From: Tribonema minus
Lineage: Eukaryota; Sar; Xanthophyceae; Tribonematales; Tribonemataceae
Length of the DNA stretch: 64,000 nt
Assembly (NCBI GenBank): GCA_017506865.1
Contig: JAFCMP010000479.1
Span: 558,001 to 622,000, forward strand
Direction: 5' to 3'
Position numbers and translations under genes: made by a program. Under the pieces are notes generated by a model. That model made no database searches, had not been told where the DNA came from, and saw only the letters and a list, made by a program, of their open reading frames with translations. Below, one piece after another: positions 46,356 through 57,709 of the stretch (positions within the stretch are counted from its first letter, which is position 1; each line of letters opens with the position of its first letter).

Positions 46356-47277
46356 TTTACTACAGTAGGGAAGGGCAGGCAGAGTGGCACAAAAGCTCAT
46401 GTAGAAACATAGCAATGATGTATTGTCGTTGCGCGTATGGACTTGTCGTTGCGCTGGTATGGGGGGGGAGTGGTCGAAGCCGCTGACAGTGTTACCACCT
46501 GGGGGAACCCCAGCATCTCCCAAATGACCCCCCCCCTCTCCGGTCACCGAACCCTACCCCCTCAAAGCAACAAAGGGCAGGGTGGGTAGGCTTTCTCTGC
46601 TAGCCTACCAGCTAGTACTCTGCTGCAGCCATGTGCCTATCCTTGCTGGTCGGTGCCATGCAAGGGGTGCCCTTGCTGGTCGGTGCCATGCAAGAAGTGC
46701 TGCACATGCTGCTGCCTCTCCCAGACTCTTCGCAAAAACTTCACACTCTTTATGGCCTGTTCCCCTTTTACTACAATTAGGGAAGGGCAGGCAGAGTGGC
46801 ACAAAAGCTCATGTAGAAACATAGCAATGATGTATTGTCATTGCGCTGGTATGGGGGGGGAGTGGTCGAAGCCGCTGACAGTGTTACCACCTGGGGGAAC
46901 CCCAGCATCTCCCAAATGACCCCCCCCCTCTCCGGTCACCGAACCCTACCCCCTCAAAGCAACAAAGGGCAGGGTGGGTGGGCTTTCTCTGCTAGCCTAC
47001 CAGCTAGTACTCTGCTGCAGCCATGTGCCTATCCTTGCTGGTCGGTGCCATGCAAGAAGTGCTGCACATGCTGCTGCCTCTCCCAGACTCTTCGCAAAAA
47101 CTTCACACTCTTTATGGCCTGTTCCCCTTTTACTACAATAGAGGGAAGGGCAGGCAGAGTGGCACAAAAGCTCATGTAGAAACATAGCAATGATGTATTG
47201 TCGTTGCGCTGGTATGGGGGGGGAGTGGTCGAAGCCGCTGACAGTGTTACCACCTGGGGGAACCCCAGCATCTCCAC
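46356..47277. repeat. Tandem array of 365-410-bp units
   Basis: Two full units (46,356-46,767 and 46,768-47,130) and a partial third (to 47,277) share gggaagggcaggcagagtgg, tagaaacatagcaatgatg and ctcccagactcttcgcaaaa. The first unit is longer by a duplicated gtgcccttgctggtcggtgc segment. A piece of the same unit recurs at 51,592-51,757. Confidence 0.85.
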
Positions 47278-48085
47278 TGGTGGCGCTGTCGCTGCTGTGC
47301 CTCCTCCTCCTACCTCCTCTGCCTCCTCCTGCCGCCTGCCTCGCTCGAGGTCAAGCCCACGGGCGGTTGGCTGGGGGAAGTGGAGGTGGGTACACTGTTA
47401 CTAGGGTTACCGTACTAGTATTCCTCAATGTTAAATGTGGGTCGCGTTGGGCATCTGCATGAGGTGTCCGCTGAACGCCGTAAAACTCCATCAGATTCTG
47501 CATGCGCCCATGCTGGCACTCGCCGATCTGTCTGACGCGCCGCTGCTGCTGAAGCCGGTCTGCGCCAATGCGGCGGCCGCAAATGGCAAGGCGCGCTTGT
47601 CCGCGTGCTGGTATTGCTGCGCCGTGAGCGTTGCTGTACGTGGTTTTTGCTGGCGACCCATTCACATGTCGAGTATGCCCCTGGTTGGTGTGGCTCAACC
47701 TGCCACCACACAGTGCCGGTGCGCAGCGAATGGGCGTGTAGCACCTCAGCGCTGCCGCCCCCTAGCCGGTTGTGTGGCAATGTTGTCACACCAGGCCCCA
47801 CCTGGTGCTGCGAAGTGCTGCGCTGCATCGCCCGCGGTGCTTTTGAGATGGCGCCATCGCTCCGCAGCTGCTGTGGCCATGATACTACCGTAACGGTAAC
47901 CGTAGAGCTCCCATTACTGTAGCCGCTGCGACTGTGAGTGGCCGCTGCGATTCTCTATGCGCTCGCGTGTGACGCCAGAACTGCCGACCGTCAGGCCACA
48001 CATTAGGTCGCTGCGCAGCAGAACTGTTGCAGTGCCTTGCCGCTGGCTAGCTGTTCGGGTTGTCCAAGAAAATACTTGAAGTTTG
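47278..48085. other. No gene recognised
   Basis: The - strand has two overlapping protein-like frames (47,351-47,828; for example LPHNRLGGGSAEVLHAHSLR), which might be a decayed element ORF, but no family is recognised. Confidence 0.25.
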
Positions 48086-48089
48086 CGTT

Positions 48090-48916
48090 TCTCGCGCACG
48101 GTACACACATGCTGGACGTGGCGTTGCACACCACTCTGCTGTCGCACCACACCGGCTGCCACGCGCATTGGCTGGTCGTGTCAGTACACACCTGCGCACG
48201 CCGCGCTGCCTCGCATCACGTTTGCTGCCAATTGAATTGTTCAGCGCTGTGCATCGTGTCAATGCACGCCCCAAACTTCAGGCGCTGTTGTGTGCGGTTA
48301 CTGTAACAGACGTGCCTGTCACGCCGCGCTGCCATTGCGTCACACTGGCTGCCATGTGCATTGGTGCTGGTTGTGTTACGTTACGGCAGTGCGCAGCAGC
48401 AGCAGCGGGCGGACGGCTCATCGTGTCAATGCACGCATCGGCTGCGCACCCCTCCTCAAACTTGAAGGCGCTCATGTGTGCGTTAGGTGAACATGGCATT
48501 GCACACCACGCTGCCATCGCATCACACTGGCTGCCAACTTGAAGTGCATTGGTGCTGGTCGCCGCTGTGCATTGTGTCAATCATTATGCACGCTGCCCTG
48601 GCGGTGCACTCACTTAAAGGCGCTTTTGTGTGCGTTCAACGGCGTTAGAGGTGAACGTGGCATTGCACATGCCACATTGCCATCGCATCACATTTGCTGC
48701 TAAGTGCATTGTTGCGCGCTGTGCAGTGTCAATGCACGCTTCAAACGTCAAGGCGCGGTTGCGCGGTTACCGTCTTGCTTGACGCGCTCCGCCAAACGTG
48801 AAGGCGCTCTTTGCGCGTGCGTTAGGTGTGAACGTGCATTGCGTGCTACGCTACCATCGCATCATACTGGCTGCCAACTTACAGTGCCAGGTGCATGGTT
48901 GTGTTGTGTTACAGTA
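48090..48916. repeat. Diverged arm of the 49.4-50.8 kb satellite
   Basis: Loosely repeated units of about 150-175 bp with tgtcaatgcacgc, ggcgctcttgtgtgcg and cactggctgcca, all also present in the tighter array beyond 49,436. Confidence 0.65.
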
Positions 48917-48928
48917 GTACACGCCGCC

Positions 48929-49435
48929 GGAATAGTGCTAGACACAAGTGTGCGCGCGCCCACAGCGAGCTCGTACCTGACAGGCAAAACAAATGCCTCG
49001 AACACGGACGGCTATGCTGCTGGGGTGGGGGAGGACGCGAAGGTCAAGCACCACACCGGCACCTTGACGTCATCTTGGGCTTTGTGCCATTCGTGCAGGA
49101 GTCGTACGGACGGCTGGGCAAGCAGACGAGCCTTTTTGTTAAGGAGTTGGCAATGCACTCAGCACTGTGCTCAGGGGGAGGGAAAGGCAGATGTGTTACG
49201 CAAGGCCGGGTTAGCTAAGCGTCAGATCCACATTGAGCTGAGCATATCGCTGGCGCGGGAGTTGGCGGAGCGCGTCATGGCGTACACACGTGGAGCGCGA
49301 ATGCAGGGCTGTGTTGCGGCGCCGGTATCCAAACTCCTAGGGCACAGCGCAGACTAGGCTGCTGCGTTGACGCAAGCTTTTCGATTGCATAGGCAACCCG
49401 GCCTCCCTTGGGCCTTTATAAATACAAGTCCATAC
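48929..49435 (+). mobile_element. 5'-truncated LINE fragment with 12-bp target duplication
   Basis: The 507-bp insert is flanked by GTACACGCCGCC at 48,917-48,928 and 49,436-49,447. It encodes the C-terminal part of a non-LTR retrotransposon protein downstream of the reverse transcriptase: APTASSYLTGKTNASNTDGY, then in a shifted frame FVPFVQESYGRLGKQTSLF with VKELAMHSA, then SLARELAERVMAYTRGAR. This order (a DVT/APT-like entry, a FVPF..ESYGRLG motif, a closing helix) is common in algal LINEs. The frame shifts twice and there is no RT or endonuclease, as expected from a 5'-truncated copy. Confidence 0.75.
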
Positions 49436-50800
49436 GTACACGCCGCCCTGCACCGTGTCAACGCACGTTGCATCTCCCAAACTTCACAGCGCTCTTTTGT
49501 GTGCGTCACAGTCTGCTGAGCATGGCATGCCCGCCGCTCTGCTGTTGCACCCTACTGGCTGCCATGGGTATTGGTGCTGGTCGCGTCAGTACACACCGCC
49601 TGCACCGTATTCAAGCACGCTGCGTCCCTCCAAACCTTATAGCGCTGTTGTATGTGTTGCAGTCCATGCTGGTCGTGTCATTGCACACCGCGCTGCTGTC
49701 GCACACACTGGCTGCCATGGGCATTGGTGCTGGTCGCATCAGCACATGCCGCTGTTCATCAAGTCAATGAATGCTGTAGACAGCGTCCCCCCCCCCCCCC
49801 CCCCCCCCCCCCCCACCCCACCCCCACCCATCCAGGGCGCTCTCATGCGCGTGCAAATCATGCTGGTCGTGTCAGTGCACGCCGCTCTGCGGTCGCATCA
49901 CGCTGGCTGCAATGGGCATTGGTGCTGGTCGTGTCAGTGCACGCCGCCCTGCACCGTGTCAACGCACGATGAGCCCCCTCCCCCGAAACTTGCGGCGCTC
50001 TTGTGTGCGTACAGTCAATGCCGTCGCCTTACACTGGCTGCCATGGGCATGGTGCAGTCGTGTCAGTGCACGCTGCCCTGCACCGTGTCAACGCACGATG
50101 CGCCCCAAACATTGCGGCGCTCTTGTGTGCGTACAGTCAATGCTGTCGCCTTACACTGGCTGCCATGGGGCATGGTGCGTTCGTGTCAGTGCACGCCGCC
50201 CTGCACCGTGTCAATGCACGATAATACCACCCCCGCCCCACAACATTGTGGCGCTCTTGTGTGCGTACAGTCAATGCTGTCGCCTTACACTGGCTGCCAT
50301 GGGCATGGTGCAGTCGTGTCAGTGCACGCTGCCCTGCACCGTGTCAACGCACAATGCGCCCCAAACATTGCGGCGCTCTTGTGTGCGTACAGTCAATGCT
50401 GTCGCCTTACACTGGCTGCCATGGGCATGGTGCAGTCGTGTCAGTGCACGCCGCCCTGCACCGTGTCAACGCACGATGCGCCCCCCAAACATTGCGGCGC
50501 TCTTGTGTGCGTACAGTCAATGCTGTCGCCTTACACTGGCTGCCATGGGGCATGGTGCGTTCGTGTCAGTAAACGCCGCCCTGCACCGTGTCAATGCACG
50601 ATAATACCACCCCCGCCCCAAAACATTGTGGCGCTCTTGTGTGCGTACAGTCAATGCTGTCGCCTTACACTGGCTGCCATGGGCACGGTGCTGGTCGTGT
50701 CAGTACACACCGACCTGCATCCCCCAAACATAACGGCGCTCTTGTGTGCGTACAGTTCATGCTAGCTGTGGCAGTGCCCGCCGCCCAGCTATCGCATTAC
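49436..50800. repeat. Satellite array, 122-133-bp units in a 3-unit higher order
   Basis: Units carry cactggctgccatgggcat, gtcagtgcacgccgccctg and attgcggcgctcttgtgtgc. Unit starts near 50,034, 50,156, 50,289, 50,413, 50,537 and 50,670 give spacings of 122, 133, 124, 124 and 133. The variant with ataataccacccccgcccc recurs every 380 bp (50,221 and 50,601), showing a three-unit higher-order repeat. A long + strand ORF across it (49,455-50,765) is a by-product of the array. Confidence 0.85.
49787..49814. repeat. Homopolymer run of 28 C
   Basis: An unbroken C tract within the satellite. The assembled length is unlikely to be exact. Confidence 0.9.
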
Positions 50801-50859
50801 ACTAGCTCTTGAACGCGTCGAGTCCGTGCTGGTCGTGTCGTTTCACGCCGCCGTGCTAT

Positions 50860-51591
50860 GTGTTACATTGGCTACCATGCATGCCTGAGCTATCAATTCA
50901 GCATCGAGGCATTCCAGTCTATTCGCCCAATTGCAATTTCTCAGTGCGCACGAGACTATTGCATCACATTGGCCGCTATGGGGATTGTGTGCGCCAGTTC
51001 TGGAGCTGCATTACCGAGTTGCTCACGCCATTGCTTGCTGGCATGGCGTGAGTTACGTGCTAATAAGGTTTTGTTTCTGTTTTTTTTCAACCCGCACTGC
51101 TGCCAAACGACAGAGACCCGAGGTTTGCAATGAGCGTGGCTCACTAGTGTGCATTCTGGGAGTCCCCGTAAGTTGAGCGCTAGCAAACAGGCAGCGTGGG
51201 CTTAGTAATACGGTTGTGCCCTCCGTCCACGTCCAGCTCACTCGCTTACGGCCAAACTTTTGATGATGTCGAGGCTGTCTGTGGGCGCGTTCTTTCGTGT
51301 GGCGCGACTTTGGGTGCATCGTCAATGTCCCGCGGTGGGGAGTGCCTGTCTCACCCTCGTGTCGCCAGCAGCCAAATTTAGCAATTTCGCCGCGCTTGCC
51401 TGCTTCCTCGTCAACCCCTTGCCTGCTGCGCCAAGCTCCCCCGCTCACGCAACCAGCTGCTCTGCTCGCCTGATCCTCATGCACCATCGTGCAGCGCTCG
51501 TGCAGCTGAGCCTATGTGTTGCCTATGGTGCATCGCATCGTGCTACCGCCTCCTCCTCGCCAGCGCGGAGTGTCGCGGTCTGCTTTATCTG
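50860..51591. other. No gene recognised
   Basis: Short ORFs on both strands without family resemblance. Confidence 0.35.
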
Positions 51592-51955
51592 CTAGCCTAT
51601 CAGCTAGGACTCTGCTGCAGCCATGTGCCTATCCTTGCTGGTCAGTGCCATGCAAGGGGTGCCCTTGCTGGTCGGTGCCATGCAAGAAGTGCTGCACATG
51701 CTGCTGCCTCTCCCAGACTTTTCGCAAAAACTTCACACTCTTTATGGCCTGTTCCCCATGTGTAGTATCTAGGGCGCCTCACATGAGTGCATGGCTTTCG
51801 ACTTGCAGAGTGGAAGAGCTATGCAGGGGGCGATTGTAGTGAGGCAACCCTAGGTGGAGCAGTAGGTGAAGTAGGGCTTGCATTGCGAATGCCTTTTGTG
51901 CAGTAATCAGACACGACTTTAACCTTCAACATGGCACAGCTTCATCTGCTTCTAC
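51592..51955. repeat. Two pieces of dispersed repeats
   Basis: 51,592-51,757 matches the 46-47 kb tandem unit. 51,838-51,955 (gtagtgaggcaaccctaggt on) matches 37,621-37,740 inside the hAT element. Their adjacency here but not elsewhere shows shuffling of repeat pieces. Confidence 0.75.
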
Positions 51956-53480
51956 AGCTTTTGTCGCCGTGCTTCTGCGCTCCAGAGCAGGTCCTGTTCT
52001 GCCGCCTGTGGCACGCTTGCGCCCAGAGTTGTGGAGAGTACTGCTGGGGCCTGGCATGGACAGTACACAACATCCTGGCGCTACCGTGCTGCTCCGCTAT
52101 GGCCAAGCTGTCCCCCCCCCCCTCCCCCCAGCTCTTGAACGCCCACCTGCGGCCAAGGAGGCTTTGGACAGCCGTTCTGTGCCAATGTAGCTGCGCCAGC
52201 ACGACAACGCCCAGGGGCTGCACATTGTAGTGACATCTGATTCATCGCACACTGCAGTATAGGCACTGCTGACGCAGCCTGCCCTCGGCAGCGTAGTGGC
52301 ATGACTGATCTTGAGGAGCGCCGTGTGCTCGCTGCCAGCGCCATGCTGCTGGTTTTTTGCTGACGTGAATTTGCTCCCCCCCTGCTGCGTGCGGCACAAG
52401 ATGCCACGGCGGAAACGTTCACCACTGCTGTGCCTCCGGAGTCACGGCGTACAGCAGGCCTTCTCGACTTGCCCCTCTGCGCAGTCCAGTTCGGAGCGGC
52501 ATCGCTGGTGTTGTGGAGCACAGCCATGCCTCCATTATCGCTGCGTGCTGATATGCTCATGAGACCCGTAACCTACTTCCGGGGCATGATGTATGTGAGG
52601 GCAGTCGTTTGAATTCAGGCGCCAATCAGCGAGCATGTGGTCGGTGGCGCTGCGGGCCCAGTACTCCAAAGCAGGAGACAGCGAGACGCGTACCGCTCCG
52701 CCTCAGATACAGTCGTACTTGCCTACCGAGCGCTTCATCCCAACTTGGCGTTAGCGGCTAAGACACCATTAGGTTGAGACCTCTCGGGTTTGACAGCAGC
52801 GTTGATATACACAACTCCTGCTAGAGGCGCATTATAACGAAATGAATTTTGATTTCTGACTATGACCCTTCATCATGTGGTGAGCTCTTTGGGCCGAACG
52901 GACGCATACTATTGTAGCCCTGCGTGCATACATGAGTATTGTCAAAAAAAATGTATAGCTAACTCTTCAGCTGTGATGAGTTGATTCCTTTGGCATGAAT
53001 CACTATGATTTGGTACACAAAAGACAGCGCGCGCGGGCGCGCAACAACAGCCGCGAGGTGCCCCTGAATAAGGGCAAGGGACTCGAAAATGGGGATGCTC
53101 GGCATACGCCGGTATCGTGTTGCCCACCAAGCTCCGCCGCCGCTGGTGTTAATGCAGTACTCACCGGCGCACTGCATTTAGCAGGCATTGCACGGACAAC
53201 TCCATGCTTAGACTGAGACCGAGCCATCTGCGGAGTCGTCCGCAAGGCCCTTAGCTGTGAATGAGGCTGCCTTACTGCAGTGCCACGTGAGGTGCCACGG
53301 CGAGCCTTTCCTGTCGCGTTGTCTGCAACGGCGCCTGTGTGCTTTGCTGTCACAGGCGGCGCAACAGCTGCAGCCTGCAGGAAGCATGTCATCTGCATGC
53401 AAGGAGCCAGCAGCAGCTGCGGATTTTCTCGAAGACACCTGCCCAGCCACCGATTGCTAAGCCGTGTTGACGCGAGCACC
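51956..53480. other. No gene recognised
   Basis: Several frames on the + strand have protein-like composition (for example 51,969-52,190 and 52,430-52,612), but no conserved motif is seen. It may be an old decayed element. Confidence 0.3.
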
Positions 53481-53489
53481 AGCTGCAGC

Positions 53490-53962
53490 GGCTATGGAGG
53501 AGCAGCCACACTTCTCCGCATAGATGTCGCGACACTTGCTTCGACCGCCGTCTCGCCCCCAGTACTGCAGCTTCTGCAAATGTTGTAGCCGTTGTCCCCA
53601 ACAGCCGAGCGTGCACCTGTGTTGCAGTGCTCGGAGTTTATGATGCTATGCTTGACTCCGCCGCACACTGTGCTGCTGCTGCCACTGCACACTGTGCTGC
53701 TGCTGCTACTGTTGCCCCATGCTAGTGCTGTCACGCCACTGCCCTTGTCCACGCGTGCACTGCTGAGCAAAGCCACTTTTGAAGTTGCATCTGCGGCACC
53801 TGCCAGCAGCTGCTGACAAAGCTCTACAATCGCTTGTAGCACGGCGCCGAAGGCTGTCGTTGACTGCTGCCCACTGCAGCAAGATGCCGCGCCGCATGCG
53901 CATTGCGCAACATCTGCGGCGCATCGGTCCTCAGCAGCGATGGCAGCGCCTGCTTGTCGCAC
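53490..53962 (-). repeat. Inverted copy of the leucine-zipper repeat tail
   Basis: The - strand frame (CCSGQQS, IVELCQQLLAGAADA, INSEHCNTGAR, SVATSMRR) matches the + strand tail of the ORF at 17,250-17,640. The zipper part of the same repeat lies at 54,826-54,976 in the opposite orientation, so the two halves have been inverted relative to each other. Confidence 0.75.
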
Positions 53963-54825
53963 GACTCAGCTGGCAATGGCAATGGCGATGCAACAGTGCT
54001 CAACGGCCGCGGCGGTGATAGCGCTGAGCAGTGAAGTACATCGATGCAATAACATCTGGGAGCAGCGGTGCTCAGCAATGATGGCAGCTCATCTGTGCCG
54101 CGCAGCTTAGAAGGCAGCGATGTTGGCCTTGCACCAGCGCCCTGCAACGTAATGCCTTCAGCCACCTCCCCATTCTCTGTCTGCAGTGAGGATATGTGCT
54201 GCCTTGGCAGCCAGTGCGTGTATTTGCTCTGTGCTCTCAAATCCAACAGGCGGCAGTGGCGCAGGCATAATGACACGACCTTGTGTAGATTGTGACGGTA
54301 TCAGAGGGGGAATCGCTGGTCAGCATCAACAAGGCCAGCCCAGTCAACACAACAGCGTCGAAAGCCAACAGCAGCAGACGTGATGAGGAGGACAGCCCTG
54401 CAGTACTCTACAGCAACAGTGCAACCCATGTTGAACTTGGGGCACTGAGCAGCCGCACTGTCAATGTGAACCTCACAGCAACAATGGTGCTGGCACTGCT
54501 GGGGTTCAGCACGCTGCAGCTGGAAGCGGCCGTGACATGGCAACTGACGACCACGGTTCTGGCACTGCACTTACTGCTGCAACGGAGCCATCGGCAGCTA
54601 GTGCGTCTTCCGGTAGTTCGCAATGGCGTCCTCAGATCACAACAGTGTGCCGGACAGATACTGCAGCAGGCAGCAAAGTCTTGTGGGATGCTCTGACATT
54701 TGGTAGCTGAGATGCAATGCGTTACCTGTGCAGGTGGCAGCAACAGTGTCCGGAGAGCAGTCTTTAGCGGTTCAAACTCCCACGTAGCGTCACAGGGGTG
54801 CAACACACACAGGCATCCTGCTGGT
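53963..54825. other. Region between the two halves of the zipper repeat
   Basis: Ser/Thr/Asn-rich frames on both strands of the same compositional style as the zipper-repeat tail. No recognised domain. Confidence 0.3.
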
Positions 54826-54976
54826 GCGCGTCTTCGTGCTTGAGCTGGCTCGAGTGGTTCAACAGGTGCCGGCAGTCATACAGCCAGCAAGGGGGAGCGT
54901 GCTAGGCAGGTTGCATGACTCAACAAGATGCTGCTGTCTTGCGCAAAAGCTTGGCAGGACTCGAGAGCCGGGGAAT
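54826..54976 (+). repeat. Direct copy of the zipper segment
   Basis: Matches 17,083-17,235 (gctggctcgagtggttcaac ... ggactcgagagccgg) but the zipper frame is not open. Confidence 0.7.
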
Positions 54977-55375
54977 ATGTGGCATTGTAACGCAGTAGCG
55001 AGCCACATGGACGGGTGCAGGCCACACAATGATCACCAGAAACCTTGAAACAAGCTGGAGGCTGGCGGATCTGGCCATTACACATATGGCAAACGCTCTG
55101 GAAATGCGTAGAATAGATGTCACTGATATGAATCACCTCCCTATTCCTGATCACCTACTTTGGACTCCTGCTGCACCAGTAACATGATCTCATGATCAGA
55201 AGGTCCGTTAGGCTGCCCGCCCTGCAAAGCCGGTGCCACCATAATTGGAGAACGTGCCACGGAAACAGGCAGACCTGCGTGGCTTTGACGGAGACCAGCC
55301 GGTCACCCTCCCCGACGTCGTCAGCCAACTCTCAGAGTCTTCTCAGTTCTGCAAGCAACTGAGCGCAATGCAGAG
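54977..55375. other. No gene recognised
   Basis: Only short ORFs; no repeat match noticed within the window. Confidence 0.35.
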
Positions 55376-56606
55376 TTCTTATTATTATACCACTTCAGGC
55401 ACCTCGCGTCACGCAGCGCCTGCATGTAATGCACAAGAAGGGGCATAAACATCAGAAACCCGAGGCTCACAAAGCATGTACCGCTAGTAGTACACCTGAG
55501 GCGCCTCAATCAGAGTGCGCTTGCAGATGCCGTCGCTACCGAGATTGCAGATAAAGTGGAGGCGGACCTGCAACAGCTGCCGCAGGGCATGCAACGCACG
55601 CAAGCACTTGCTCGATTCCGGTCGCAGCGCCACATGCACTCGATCGGCATGGCATTCCTCAACGAGCCCATGTACTCCACAACGGCTTCGTTCGATGGCC
55701 TATCCTGGCAGCTGGCCGTCAAACGCGCCATCGGAGTAGAGGAGCAGACGGCAGGCTGCAAGCTGTGCGGGAAGTTGCGGGCGGCACCCTGCATGCACGG
55801 CTGTGTCAAGCGCCACGCGTCAAGGCGCACGACACCATCGTCCACAATAGCGTCAAGAGGGCCACGCAGCGCATCCTTCGGCAATACCTCAAACGGGACT
55901 GGTGGACGAGGACTACACGCGGTTTCTGGGATCCGCCGGGCCGCCGGGGAGTCGCAGGATGGACATCGTGCTGCCATCCGACGCCTTCCCGGTGACCGGC
56001 TACGACGACCCTACATGTCACCTACCGCTCATGGTGGACGTCACCTGCTTCGAGGCTCAGGTGACGTCGCGGGCGGCGAAGATTGCAGCAGACCCTGAGC
56101 GCTGCTGCCGCGACCAAGAGGCCGCCAAAGTATCCCACTAATCTGGTCATTATGACCAGAATTGCTACAAACTTGCCACTTTGGCAATCGGGTCTTTTGG
56201 CAGCATCGTGGAGCAGGGGCAGAAGCTGCTGGAGGCTGTGGCGACGGAGTATGCCAGCAGGATGTCAGTGCCCGGAGGAGCGCGCCCTAAAGCTCTTAAG
56301 GGCATCGCCCTGGCGCGCTTACGCTCGGCACTGTCGGCAGCGCTCCACATGGCGTACTCTGGCCGTGTCATGACACACATGGCAGAATCCAGGGGGGGGG
56401 GGCACATGGAGGAGGACGTAGGGGAGGACCCCGAGATGCCATTTGGCGGCGGCGGCGTTTGAGTGGTTGTCGTTGCGACACTTTCAGACTGTCATACGAC
56501 ATGCAAATTCCGTACAGCAGCATCAAGTTTGACCATCATCTGGGCTTTTTCGCGCCCTGAGCGAGAATTAATAAAAAGTACACCATTGAACGGCCAGTGC
56601 TGCAAT
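55376..56606 (+). repeat. Copy of the 16,948-17,075 repeat, split by a LINE
   Basis: 55,380-55,496 matches 16,948-17,062. After the LINE the match resumes at 56,577 (agtacaccattgaacggcca) and ends near 56,606. The 17-kb copy is the uninterrupted site. Confidence 0.8.
55497..56576 (+). mobile_element. 5'-truncated LINE fragment with 8-bp target duplication
   Basis: The 1,080-bp insert is flanked by AGTACACC (55,489-55,496 and 56,577-56,584). It encodes the end of a non-LTR retrotransposon protein: a thumb-like part (SIGMAFLNEPMYSTTASFDG, LSWQLAVKRAIG), a zinc-finger-like CKLCGK...MHGC, HDTIVHNSVKRATQRILRQ, MDIVLPSDAFP, LPLMVDVTCFEAQ and IGSFGSIVEQGQKLLEAVA. These lie in different frames, so the copy is dead. 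The 3' end is A-rich (attaataaaa). There is no endonuclease or RT palm. It was read by eye as the same class of LINE tail as at 48,929. Confidence 0.75.
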
Positions 56607-56688
56607 GCTGCTATCCGTCGTTTGCAAGAATCCTTCAAGTTTATACTGGTGTATACTCAAAGTTTTTGGCAAATTTGGGGGTGAGGTA
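56607..56688. other. Spacer to the inverted-repeat element
   Basis: It ends in gggggtgaggTA. The same bases reversed flank a third terminus at 57,516. Confidence 0.4.
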
Positions 56689-56942
56689 TGAGCAATCAGG
56701 ATTCGGGTCGAAATAAACTTCAAAAAAGTGGGTCGGTCGTTTGACTCAAACCAAACCGTTTTGTCAAACCGATACCGGCCAAAATCGACTACATTCGGTG
56801 ATGTCCGGTGACACCAACTTCATGCTGCCTGTGATAACCTCCAGGCATGGCTCAGGGCAAGTGCCGTGAGCAAGGTAGGGAGTCAGTCGCCAACCCAGGC
56901 GCGATTCAGGGCTTGTGAGCTTAGGGCTTAGGCTACTTTGGG

Positions 56943-56983
56943 ATTAGGGGTTAGGGTTAGGGTTAGGGTAAGTAGGGTTAGGG
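56943..56983. repeat. Interstitial telomere-like repeat
   Basis: ttaggggttagggttagggt and following ttaggg units. A similar patch lies at 45,378-45,404. Confidence 0.85.
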
Positions 56984-57709
56984 CTGGAATAATCTGTGGA
57001 ACTTTCCTTGAACGCATTCCCGGGGTCTTGCACTCTCCAACGCCACGACAAACAGTGGGCGATGGCGATACAGTCACTACGGTAGCAGTGCTTCATCACC
57101 ATACCCCCTGCAGCATGGTCAGCTCCCAGTCTCTGAGAGTCGGCGGCACAATTCACACCTTCACTGCTCCCGCTCCCCGCCTCAAGGTTGCGCTGGGAAC
57201 AGTGCACCTCGGTTGTGCCTGGCGCCCCTTCGCCTATGATCAAAGCCTCTAGGCAGAGTTGCTTGCACCAGCTCATCTGCCCACAGCTACGGCCCTGTGA
57301 ACCCAGCCGTGCTGTCGTACATCAGCATTCGCACGGGAGACTTAATGATGAGCAGCAGCTGCTAGCGTCTCCACGGTCTCTACACCAATGACAGCGTAGC
57401 TGTGCGGCAAGCGAGCTGATATTTCAAAAAGTTTTGGAGGTTTGAGACGGTTTGAGGCTTGTCAGGTCGGGGGCCAAAAACTGGGTCGGGCTTCGACCCG
57501 AATTACGATTGCTCATACCTCACCCCTTGGCACAAAAATGGAGCCAAAAACCAGGAACCAGCAGGGGGCGCAGAGGAGGGGGAGGCGATGGTTCGGGCGT
57601 ACAGGTCACACGCAGCAGAGTCTCAGCCGGAGGCAGACATGCAGCAATCAGCAGACCAATGTGGCCCAATGGTGGCACGTGGGGCTTGCAGTTGCCAGCG
57701 CAGGCAGAG

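Noticed and set aside
49455-50765. 436-residue + strand ORF as a gene
   Set aside because: It follows the satellite units exactly; its repeats are those of the DNA, and other frames are equally open.
48090-50800. CRISPR-like array
   Set aside because: Units are 120-175 bp with no short identical repeats and unique spacers; the host is a eukaryote.
52311-52612. Small secreted protein genes
   Set aside because: Short frames in a gene-poor stretch with no splice, start or homology support.
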